Of a stretch of DNA of 64,000 nucleotides, positions 1-9,489 are shown one piece after another (the first letter of the stretch is position 1; the number at the start of each line of letters is the position of its first letter). The notes under the pieces were generated by a model that saw only the letters and a list, made by a program, of their open reading frames with translations, made no database searches and was not told where the DNA came from. Location of the stretch: contig JAITGO010000017.1 in assembly GCA_031280615.1 (NCBI GenBank), forward strand, positions 496,001 to 560,000, in the 5' to 3' direction. Source of the DNA: Desulfobulbus sp. Lineage in GTDB: Bacteria > Desulfobacterota > Desulfobulbia > Desulfobulbales > Desulfobulbaceae. The translations under genes were made by a program, and so were the position numbers.

Positions 1-221
1 GGCTGGGCTGGATGCTGAAGATCGTACGAAAGATCATCCGGGGCGAGGGAACCACGGCCGATATCGATCTGCTGACCGAGTTATGCGACAACATTGAGAT
101 GAAGACCGTCTGCGTCCTCTCGGCAGCATGCACCATGTCGACGCGCAGTTACTTGAACAAATTCCGGCATGAATTCGAGGCGTACGTCGCAGGCGGCGCT
201 CCGACTCAGGCTGCGATGTAA
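1..221 (+). CDS. nuoF: NADH-quinone oxidoreductase subunit F, C-terminal end (partial)
   Basis: The reading frame is open from the left window edge (first full codon at base 3) to the TAA at 219-221, so only about the last 72 residues are present. They match the C-terminal part of NuoF, the NADH- and FMN-binding subunit of complex I: a Leu-Gly-Trp-Met start of the last helical bundle, a Cys in a T-V-C-V-L context expected to be the last ligand of the N3 [4Fe-4S] cluster, and the typical closing F-R-x-E-F-E. The NADH and FMN sites lie outside the window. It is followed 18 bases later by nuoG in the same direction, which supports the call. The first ATG at base 12 is internal, not the true start. 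Confidence 0.88.
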   Translation, partial: LGWMLKIVRKIIRGEGTTADIDLLTELCDNIEMKTVCVLSAACTMSTRSYLNKFRHEFEAYVAGGAPTQAAM

Positions 222-239
222 CAGGGATAAGGGTTTACC

Positions 240-1802
240 ATGGCTGAGAAGGTAAAACTGTTTGTTAACGGTCAAGAAGTAGAAGTCGAAGCAGGGAAGA
301 ATCTGATCGACGCCTTTGGCGCGGTCGGGATCGAAATCCCGCATCTCTGCTACCATCCCGCCCTGGGCGCCGACGGCAACTGCCGCATGTGCCTGGTCGG
401 CATCGAGGATGGCCGGCCCCCGCTCGTGCCTGCCTGCAAAACCAAGGTTGCCGAAGGGATGAAGGTCCAGTTGGACGCGGAAAAGATCAAAAAAATCCAG
501 CGCGACATCATGGAGCTTGAACTCATCAACCATCCGATCGATTGTCCGATCTGCGATCAGGCCGGCGAGTGCAAGCTACAGGATTATTACATGAGGTACG
601 ACGGCAAGCCGAGCCGGATGACCGTCAAGCCGGTCCTGAAGGCTAAGAAGATGGATTTCGGTTGCGACGTGGTGCATGATCAGGAACGATGCGTGCTCTG
701 CGCCCGCTGTGTCCGCTTTACCCGCCTGGTCACCAAAACCGGCGAACTGGGGATCGTCAATCGGACCGATTACGCCCGGGTCAATATTTTCCCAGGACGG
801 CCGCTCAATAACCGCTATGCCCTGAATGTGGTCGATTTGTGCCCGGTCGGGGCCATGACCAGCCGCGATTTTCGCTTCAAGCAGCGGGCCTGGTTCCTTA
901 CCAAGAGCCCATCCATCTGCCAGGGCTGCAGCAAGGGTTGCAACATTTTCATCGACCACAATCGGGAAAAATACAAGGACGATGTCATCTACCGCTTTCG
1001 GCCGCGACTCAACGAGAAGGTCAACGGCTATTTCATGTGCGACGAAGGCCGCATGACCTATAAGCAGGAAAATGACAACCGCCTGATTGCTCCCCAAGTC
1101 AATGGCCGCGAGGCTGGTTTTGCCGAGGCAATCGAGGCGGTCCGTAGGGCAATCAGCGGCGCGACGAAAACAGCGGTGCTGGTATCGCCGAATGCTTCCT
1201 TGGAGCAGATTTTTTCCATTCGGCAATTTGCCGCTTCGATCAATGCCGCGCTGAGTGGATACAGCGATGGCTACATCAAGGCAGGGGATGGAGACGATTT
1301 TCTGATTCAAGACGACAAATCGGCCAACCGGGCGGCGTTCACTCTGCTGAACATCGATGATTCCAAGGCGGGTTTTGACGCCGCTATCAACGGTGCGGAC
1401 CTGCTGATCAACTTCCAGAACGATCTTGGCCGTTCCCTGGCCGAGGACCAACTGGCGAGCGTGCTGGCCAATGCCAAGCTGATCGCGATCTCGAGTGCGG
1501 CGACCGGCTGTACGGCCAAATCCGCAGTGGCGGTTCCGGTGGCATCCTACAGTGAAGATTCGGGAAGCCTCATCAACTGTGACGGCCGCCTCCAACGGTA
1601 CGAAATTGCCGTGGCGAAGAATCAGCCGCTCAAGAGTTTGATCGAGGTGACGAACCTCATCGGCGGCGAAATCGCGAACAATCAGGAAGCCCGGGCCGGT
1701 TTGCAAGCCGCAGTCGCTGTCCTGAAGGATATCGATTTGGAACAGATCCCGGCAGAAGGGATCGCACTTACTGAAAGCGAGGTCGCCCATGTCGCAGCTT
1801 GA
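240..1802 (+). CDS. nuoG: NADH-quinone oxidoreductase subunit G (short form)
   Basis: Iron-sulfur electron-wire subunit of the peripheral arm of complex I, 520 residues. Visible ligand sets are a [2Fe-2S] site (C37, C48, C51, C66), the His-ligated site (H98, C102, C105, C111), a [4Fe-4S] site (C151, C154, C157, C201) and an N7-type site (C227, C230, C234, C267). A shortened molybdopterin-oxidoreductase-like region follows, roughly residues 270-500. Family members such as the E. coli protein are about 900 residues, so this is a short form. It overlaps the nuoH start by 14 bases, implying translational coupling. The ATG start at 240 begins directly with the ferredoxin-like domain and fits the family. 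Confidence 0.95.
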   Translation: MAEKVKLFVNGQEVEVEAGKNLIDAFGAVGIEIPHLCYHPALGADGNCRMCLVGIEDGRPPLVPACKTKVAEGMKVQLDAEKIKKIQRDIMELELINHPIDCPICDQAGECKLQDYYMRYDGKPSRMTVKPVLKAKKMDFGCDVVHDQERCVLCARCVRFTRLVTKTGELGIVNRTDYARVNIFPGRPLNNRYALNVVDLCPVGAMTSRDFRFKQRAWFLTKSPSICQGCSKGCNIFIDHNREKYKDDVIYRFRPRLNEKVNGYFMCDEGRMTYKQENDNRLIAPQVNGREAGFAEAIEAVRRAISGATKTAVLVSPNASLEQIFSIRQFAASINAALSGYSDGYIKAGDGDDFLIQDDKSANRAAFTLLNIDDSKAGFDAAINGADLLINFQNDLGRSLAEDQLASVLANAKLIAISSAATGCTAKSAVAVPVASYSEDSGSLINCDGRLQRYEIAVAKNQPLKSLIEVTNLIGGEIANNQEARAGLQAAVAVLKDIDLEQIPAEGIALTESEVAHVAA

Positions 1803-3075
1803 TATTCTTCTCATAGTTCTCCGAGTTGCCTTCGGAGCGTTTGTGCCGCTGTGCTTCATAGCGGTTCTGGTCTGGATGGAACGTCGTGGCGCCGCCTTTT
1901 TTCAGGATAGATCGGGCCCCAACCGAGCCAACATCTTCGGCTTCAGGGCCGCCGGCCTGGTGCAGAACCTTGCCGATGCGGTCAAGCTGATCACCAAGGA
2001 AGATATCATTCCGGACCACGTCAAACACAAATTCTATTTTGTTCTGGCGCCGGTCATTGTCTTTACCATTGCCGTGATTTCCTTCGCCGCCATCCCCTTC
2101 GCCGACGCCCTGGTCATCAACGGCAAGAAATATCTCATGCAGGCCATTCCCACGGATCTTGGCATCCTCTGGTTCCTGGCCCTGGCGGGGTTTGCCGTGT
2201 ACGGAATTATTCTGGCCGGCTGGTCCTCGCACAATAAGTACGGCGTTCTCGGTGGACTGCGCGCGGCTGCCCAGGTCATCAGCTATGAAATTCCGATGGG
2301 ATTGGCCATCATCAGCGCACTCGTGGTCTACGGCACGGTCAACCTGACGGAGATCGCCCAGTATCAAGGACAGCTCCTTTTCGGCTTCATCCCGATGTGG
2401 GGCGTGGTGCTGCAACCCTTGGGCGCCATTATCTTCATCGTCGCCGCCTTTGCCGAGGCCAACCGGACCCCGTTTGACCTGGCCGAGGGTGAAAGCGAGT
2501 TGGTCGCGGGTTTTCATGTCGAGTACAGCTCGATGAAATTCGGCATGTTTTTCATGGGCGAGTATGTGGCCATGTTCACTTCCAGTGCGATCATTGTCAC
2601 CCTGTACTTCGGCGGTTACCAGATCCCCTGGTTTTCCACCGAGACTCTGGTCAACAACGCCCGGGCCTTCACCGTCCTGCTCATGCTGTTGATTCCCGCA
2701 TTCGCCTGGGTATTTGCCCTGTGGATGGCCAAAAACAACAAGAGTCACTATGACCGTCCCAACGACCCCAGGGTTCGGGAAGCCCAGATCTACACCAAAA
2801 TCCTCTGGGGCGCGGTTGCAGCGCTTGAGATTGTTCTTTTCATCTACCTCATCACGGTTTCGGGTGGTGTTGCAGATCGTATTTTGGTCGCTTTGTTGCA
2901 GATCGTCACCTTCCTGGTCAAGACAACCCTCATGTGCTTTGTCTATGTCTGGGTACGGTGGACCCTGCCGCGCTTTCGCTATGATCAGCTGCAGAAATTG
3001 GGTTGGCAAACTCTCCTGCCGCTTTCACTGCTGAATATCTTTGTCACAAGTGCAATCGTGGTTGCATTGAGTTAA
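1789..3075 (+). CDS. nuoH: NADH-quinone oxidoreductase subunit H
   Basis: Membrane subunit of complex I at the junction between peripheral and membrane arms, forming much of the quinone site. It has 428 residues and many hydrophobic helices. Diagnostic motifs are the E-R-R and G-P-N-R stretch around residues 31-46 and the acidic loop with E-A-N-R-T-P-F-D-L followed by E-G-E-S-E-L (about residues 223-240), characteristic of the quinone chamber. It is somewhat longer than the roughly 330-residue enterobacterial protein because of extra C-terminal helices. Its ATG lies inside the 3' end of nuoG, and nuoI follows after 13 bases. Confidence 0.96.
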   Translation: MSQLDILLIVLRVAFGAFVPLCFIAVLVWMERRGAAFFQDRSGPNRANIFGFRAAGLVQNLADAVKLITKEDIIPDHVKHKFYFVLAPVIVFTIAVISFAAIPFADALVINGKKYLMQAIPTDLGILWFLALAGFAVYGIILAGWSSHNKYGVLGGLRAAAQVISYEIPMGLAIISALVVYGTVNLTEIAQYQGQLLFGFIPMWGVVLQPLGAIIFIVAAFAEANRTPFDLAEGESELVAGFHVEYSSMKFGMFFMGEYVAMFTSSAIIVTLYFGGYQIPWFSTETLVNNARAFTVLLMLLIPAFAWVFALWMAKNNKSHYDRPNDPRVREAQIYTKILWGAVAALEIVLFIYLITVSGGVADRILVALLQIVTFLVKTTLMCFVYVWVRWTLPRFRYDQLQKLGWQTLLPLSLLNIFVTSAIVVALS

Positions 3076-3088
3076 GAAAGGAGCTGGC

Positions 3089-3613
3089 ATGAGTGGAAAA
3101 GTGAAAATAATGGAGCGTAAGGGCAAAGACCTTTACGAGCGACTGTATCTGGTCGAGATCTTCAAGGGAATGGCGGTGACATTCGGTCACTTTATTTCCA
3201 ACTTCCTTGATAACTCAAAACTCTATGTTCGGCATTATCCCGAGCAGAAACCCGAGATCACCGCGCGATGGCGCGGCCGGCATCGGCTGACCACGCATGA
3301 AGACGGCACCATGAAATGCGTGGCCTGCTTCATGTGCCAGACCAACTGTCCCGCTAAGTGCATCATGATTGAAGCCGGCGAGCGCGTTGACGGTCGGACC
3401 GAGAAAATGCCGGTCCGGTTCGATATCGATTTGCTGGAATGCATCTACTGCGGCTACTGCGTAGAAGCCTGCCCCATGGATGCCATCCGCATGGACACCG
3501 GCATCTTTGCCGTGACCGGGAGCGACAGGCAGTCGTTTGTCATGGGACTCGATGCACTGCTGGCCACACCGGGTGCTTTTTCCGAAGAAGAGTACAAGAA
3601 AGGGGGCGCTTGA
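3089..3613 (+). CDS. nuoI: NADH-quinone oxidoreductase subunit I
   Basis: Peripheral-arm subunit carrying the two [4Fe-4S] clusters (N6a and N6b) that pass electrons towards quinone. Both C-x2-C-x2-C-x3-C-P motifs are complete: C77/C80/C83/C87 and C118/C121/C124/C128. The length, 174 residues, is normal. A clear ribosome binding site (AAAGGAG) precedes the ATG at 3089. nuoJ starts five bases after the stop codon. Confidence 0.96.
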   Translation: MSGKVKIMERKGKDLYERLYLVEIFKGMAVTFGHFISNFLDNSKLYVRHYPEQKPEITARWRGRHRLTTHEDGTMKCVACFMCQTNCPAKCIMIEAGERVDGRTEKMPVRFDIDLLECIYCGYCVEACPMDAIRMDTGIFAVTGSDRQSFVMGLDALLATPGAFSEEEYKKGGA

Positions 3614-3617
3614 TACA

Positions 3618-4127
3618 ATGTTTGCCGACGGTCTATTCATAATGTTTGCCGTGCTTGCCGTGTTGGGCGCGGTTGGACTGGTCCTGTTCCGACACCCGAT
3701 GAACGGAGCGATGAGTTTTGTCGTGACCTTGATTTCCCTGGCAGGATTGTACGCACTGCTGTCAGCGAAACTGATCTTCGCCTTGCAGCTGATCGTTTAC
3801 GCCGGGGCGATCATGTCACTGATCGTTTTCATCATCATGTTCCTGAACATCCAACCCGATGATCTGCCCAAGGAAGAGACGAAATTGCTTTATGTGCTGG
3901 GCGGTGGAATCCTGGTGGTACCCATCGGTCTGTTCCTGGTCAAGATTGTCAAAAGTCTGCCCGAACATTCGACCGCAATCATGGGTGGCAACTTCGGCGG
4001 GGTCAAGGAAGTCGGACTGCTTTTGTTCCGCGACTGGCTGATTCCGTTCGAGATTGTTTCGCTTCTCCTGCTGGTCTCCTTGGTCGGTGCTGTCATCCTT
4101 GCAGGTAAAAGGGGGACCACGAAATGA
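3618..4127 (+). CDS. nuoJ: NADH-quinone oxidoreductase subunit J
   Basis: Small integral membrane subunit of complex I, 169 residues with five predicted helices. The central helix with Y-A-G-A-I-M-S-L is typical of NuoJ, which carries the pi-bulge helix implicated in coupling. The reading frame is open upstream inside nuoI, but the ATG at 3618 gives the expected NuoJ N-terminus and follows the nuoI stop, with AAAGGGGG upstream. The stop codon overlaps the nuoK start (ATGA at 4124-4127). Confidence 0.93.
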   Translation: MFADGLFIMFAVLAVLGAVGLVLFRHPMNGAMSFVVTLISLAGLYALLSAKLIFALQLIVYAGAIMSLIVFIIMFLNIQPDDLPKEETKLLYVLGGGILVVPIGLFLVKIVKSLPEHSTAIMGGNFGGVKEVGLLLFRDWLIPFEIVSLLLLVSLVGAVILAGKRGTTK

Positions 4128-4420
4128 TGCATTGCTATCTTTATCTAAGCATTATCCTGTTCTGCCTCGGTATTGTCGGTGTTGTCGCCAGGCGGAACGT
4201 TTTCACCGTGTTCATGTCCATCGAACTGATGCTGAACGCAGCGAATCTGGCTTTTGTGACCTTTGCACGGGTGCATGAGAGCATGGATGGGCACGTTCTG
4301 GCAATGATGGTGATGGCAGTCGCCGCCGCTGAAGCGGCTCTGGCGCTTGCCGTTGTGATCCTTCTGCACAAACACAAAGGCAAACTCGACACCAACGTGT
4401 TCAGTTTGCTGAAGGGGTGA
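4124..4420 (+). CDS. nuoK: NADH-quinone oxidoreductase subunit K
   Basis: Membrane subunit of 98 residues with three transmembrane helices and conserved membrane-embedded glutamates: one in the S-I-E-L-M-L-N-A segment and one in A-A-A-E-A-A-L. Both are expected for the proton pathway. It starts at the ATGA overlap with nuoJ; a second in-frame ATG follows at 4127. nuoL begins four bases after its stop. Confidence 0.95.
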   Translation: MMHCYLYLSIILFCLGIVGVVARRNVFTVFMSIELMLNAANLAFVTFARVHESMDGHVLAMMVMAVAAAEAALALAVVILLHKHKGKLDTNVFSLLKG

Positions 4421-4424
4421 TTCC

Positions 4425-6338
<1,914 letters not shown>

Positions 6339-6352
6339 TAGAAGGTGAAAGA

Positions 6353-7873
6353 ATGTTTGAACATGTCCTTTCCGTCATAATCTTTTTGCCCATTATCGCC
6401 GGGCTGCTCCTGCTTGCATCCCCTGCAAGCAGGGTGATCGCCCGTTTCACGGGGCTTGCCGTTTCCCTGTCCACGCTTGTCCTGAGCCTTGACCTGTACA
6501 TGGGCTTCAAGGGGACGGGACTGCTCGAATGTGTGGAAAACATCCCCTGGATCGAGTCGCTGGGTATTTCCTACGGCCTAGGCGTCGATGGCATCAGCCT
6601 GTTCATCCTCATGGCCGGCTCGGTTCTGCTGCCCCTTGTCTACTTTGTTTTTGGCACGAAGGAAAAAGGGTATTACGCCAATCTGCTGATCGTGCAAGGA
6701 GCCATGGCCGGTGCGGTTTGCGCCACGGACATGGTCCTCTTCTACATCTTCTGGGAGGTCATGCTGCTGCCGGTTTTCTTCATGCTCGGCCTCTATGGCG
6801 GACCGCGCCGCCTGCCGGCAACCTTGAAGATTACCTTGTACACGATTGCCGGATCGCTGCTGATGTTGGCCGCCATCGTGTATCTTGGGGTCAGCTACCA
6901 TGCGCAGTTTAACGAGTGGAGCTTCGCCATGGATAAGATGGCACAGCTCAATCTCACCGGCCAGGTGGCAGCGGTCGCGTTCTTCGGCTTCATGATCGCC
7001 TTTGCCATCAAGATTCCGCTCTTTCCCTTCCACACCTGGCTGCCCGATGCCTACACCGAGGCGCCGACCGCAGCGACCTTCGTCCTCTCTGCGGTCATGG
7101 CCAAGATCGGCGTGTACGGTGTCATCCGCTTCGTGGTTCCGGTATTTGACCTGGAGTTTGCCCGGTTTGCCATCCTCCTGGCCTATGCCGGCGTTATCGG
7201 CATGATGTACTGCGGGTTTGCCGCAATTGCCCAGAAGGACTTCAAACGGATGCTCGCCTTTTCCTCCGCCTCTCACATGGGGGTGATTGCCTTGGGCGTT
7301 TTCTGCATGAACATCCAGGCCCTGACCGGCAGCATCTACCAGATTGTCGCACACGCGACCAGCACCGGCGTGCTGTTCCTGTTTGCGGGCATTCTTGAAG
7401 AACGAACCAATACCCGGACCATCGACGATCTGGGTGGCATTGCTGCCAAGGCGCCGGTTTTCGCGCTGTACTTCGCCATCGCCATGTTGGCTTCGGTCGG
7501 TCTTCCCGGCACCAGCGGTTTTATCGGTGAATTCATGATCGTGCTCGGGGCGATCAAATTCAACACCGCCATCGGTGTGCTGGCCGGCACGACCCTGATC
7601 ATCGGTGTCTGCTACATGCTGTGGATGTTCCAGCGGGTCTTTTTCGAGAAGACCAGCAGCCGTGCGGAAAATTTCAAAGAATTGACCCTTGTTGAAGGCC
7701 TGGTGTTCTTGCCCGTAATTCTCCTGATCATCGTGATGGGCATTTATCCCCATCCTTTCCTTAGCAAAATTACACCGTCGACCGCATTGCAGTTCGCTCA
7801 GCCGGCGTCTGTTGTCGCACAGGTCCCTGCATCCAACGTCCAGTATCTTGGGCTCACCATTGAACAGAAATAA
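6353..7873 (+). CDS. nuoM: NADH-quinone oxidoreductase subunit M
   Basis: Antiporter-like proton-pumping subunit of complex I, 506 residues. Family motifs are F-W-E-V-M-L-L-P (key glutamate), F-H-T-W-L-P-D-A-Y-T-E-A-P-T-A-A-T and a broken-helix lysine in A-Q-K-D-F-K-R-M-L-A-F-S-S. RBS GAAGGTGAAAG precedes the ATG. The order L-M-N is the standard bacterial nuo order. Confidence 0.96.
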   Translation: MFEHVLSVIIFLPIIAGLLLLASPASRVIARFTGLAVSLSTLVLSLDLYMGFKGTGLLECVENIPWIESLGISYGLGVDGISLFILMAGSVLLPLVYFVFGTKEKGYYANLLIVQGAMAGAVCATDMVLFYIFWEVMLLPVFFMLGLYGGPRRLPATLKITLYTIAGSLLMLAAIVYLGVSYHAQFNEWSFAMDKMAQLNLTGQVAAVAFFGFMIAFAIKIPLFPFHTWLPDAYTEAPTAATFVLSAVMAKIGVYGVIRFVVPVFDLEFARFAILLAYAGVIGMMYCGFAAIAQKDFKRMLAFSSASHMGVIALGVFCMNIQALTGSIYQIVAHATSTGVLFLFAGILEERTNTRTIDDLGGIAAKAPVFALYFAIAMLASVGLPGTSGFIGEFMIVLGAIKFNTAIGVLAGTTLIIGVCYMLWMFQRVFFEKTSSRAENFKELTLVEGLVFLPVILLIIVMGIYPHPFLSKITPSTALQFAQPASVVAQVPASNVQYLGLTIEQK

Positions 7874-7888
7874 GGCCGGATTGTAATC

Positions 7889-9307
7889 ATGACAAACGAT
7901 TTAATGTTATTGATGCCACTGATTATCGTTGGTGCAGGGGCGATTCTGTTGATGATCGCCTCGACCTATGACAAACTCACGCACGAACTCGCGGCCTATG
8001 GTAGCGCGGGTATCTTTGCCGTGGCGTTTCTCGTCCAGCTTTCCTTCTGCATTGCTGGCAAGGTCGCACCCTTTTCCGAAGCTTTCAACGGTATCCTGGT
8101 AGCGAGCAATTTTTCCAAGGCTGCCGGATTGATCATCCTTGCCTGTGGGTTCTTTACTTCGCTGAGCTCCCAGGCATACTTCAAGCGCAACAATTTTTGC
8201 AGCTCGGAATACTACAGTCTGACCGCTTTCGCTGCTTCCGGCATGCTGCTCCTGACCATGGCACAGGAACTGATTTCAGTTTTCATCGCCTTGGAAATCA
8301 TGTCGCTGGCCATCTATATCCTGGTTGGCTATGATCGCAAAAACGTGATCAGCACCGAGGCGGTCTTGAAATACCTCATGCTCGGAGCCTTTGCCGGAGC
8401 TTTTTTCACCATGGGCAGTGCCTTTGTCTACGGTGCGGCCGGAAGCACCAAATTTGTCAAGATCGGGCAGTATTTGGCAACCAATGGCATGTTGCACTCG
8501 CCGGCCATGATTGGCGGTGCCTTCTTCATCATGGTCGCTTTCCTCTTTAAAGCGGCTGCTTTTCCCTTCCATGCCTGGGTGGTCGACGTCTACGACGGTG
8601 CTTCCGTTCCCGTGACCGGATACATGGCCACCGGCCTCAAAACCGCCATCTTTGCCGTGTTCGCCAATTTCCTGGTAATTGATGGCGCCCTGCAGCAGAA
8701 GTGGATCACCTTCCTCTTCTACATCTCCGTGCTGACGATGTTCATCGGCAACTTGATTGCCATTGGGCAGCAATCGTTGAAACGAATGCTGGCGGCTTCC
8801 GGTATCGTTCATTCCGGTTACCTGCTGATCGCCCTGGTCGCCGTTGGCACCAAGGATTTCACCGGCAGTGTGATCGCCTTCTATCTGGCCGCCTACGCAG
8901 CCGGTACCTTGGGCATCTTCACCGCGCTTTCCTATCTTGGGGGTAAAGGGGAAGCGAGAAAGACCTTCGACGATTTCAAGGGACTTGCCAAGGCGCGGCC
9001 CTATTCGGCGGCGGCTATTTCCGTTTTCCTGCTCTCCATGGCCGGCATTCCGCCGACCGCGGGTTTCATGGGAAAATTCTACATCATTACCAGCGCCATC
9101 AATGCCGGCGAGGTAACCTTGGCCGTTCTCGGGATTGTGAGCAGCATTATTTCCATGTGGTATTATCTCCGCCTGATCATTGCCATGTATTTCCATGAGG
9201 CCGAGGAACAGTTTGACGAGCCTGCAGAATCCTGCTGGGCACCGGCTTGTACCTTTGTGCTTGTCCTCTGCGTTTTTGCGATCAGCCTGTATCCTATTGC
9301 GGTTTGA
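7889..9307 (+). CDS. nuoN: NADH-quinone oxidoreductase subunit N
   Basis: Third antiporter-like subunit of complex I, 472 residues, and the last gene of the operon. Visible features are the E in L-E-I-M-S-L-A, the lysine-containing K-R-M-L-A-A-S-G-I-V-H-S-G-Y segment, and F-H-A-W-V-V-D-V-Y-D-G-A where NuoL and NuoM have L-P-D-A. A GC-rich hairpin with a T run follows 34 bases downstream, consistent with the end of the nuo transcript. Confidence 0.95.
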   Translation: MTNDLMLLMPLIIVGAGAILLMIASTYDKLTHELAAYGSAGIFAVAFLVQLSFCIAGKVAPFSEAFNGILVASNFSKAAGLIILACGFFTSLSSQAYFKRNNFCSSEYYSLTAFAASGMLLLTMAQELISVFIALEIMSLAIYILVGYDRKNVISTEAVLKYLMLGAFAGAFFTMGSAFVYGAAGSTKFVKIGQYLATNGMLHSPAMIGGAFFIMVAFLFKAAAFPFHAWVVDVYDGASVPVTGYMATGLKTAIFAVFANFLVIDGALQQKWITFLFYISVLTMFIGNLIAIGQQSLKRMLAASGIVHSGYLLIALVAVGTKDFTGSVIAFYLAAYAAGTLGIFTALSYLGGKGEARKTFDDFKGLAKARPYSAAAISVFLLSMAGIPPTAGFMGKFYIITSAINAGEVTLAVLGIVSSIISMWYYLRLIIAMYFHEAEEQFDEPAESCWAPACTFVLVLCVFAISLYPIAV

Positions 9308-9340
9308 TCTGACTTCTTTTTGTTCTTTCCTGTTGTGACC

Positions 9341-9380
9341 GGGGAAGGAGGGGCGGGCCGCCTCTTCTTCCCCTTTTTTT
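9341..9380 (+). terminator. Rho-independent terminator after nuoN
   Basis: A GGGGAAG arm (from 9341) pairs with CTTCCCC (ending at 9373). The intervening GC-rich stretch can extend the stem, and seven Ts follow. It closes the nuo operon before the histidine-kinase operon on the same strand. The remaining gap to the next gene (9381-9489) shows no convincing sigma-70 promoter by eye. Confidence 0.8.
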
Positions 9381-9489
9381 CTTCGTCCTGAAGAGGTATG
9401 AATATCTCAGGTCCTGGCCATTGAAAGCTTCTTGCTGAAGTTGCCTTGCGCTGATTCCATTTCATTGCCAAATCGCCTTGCCTACCAGG

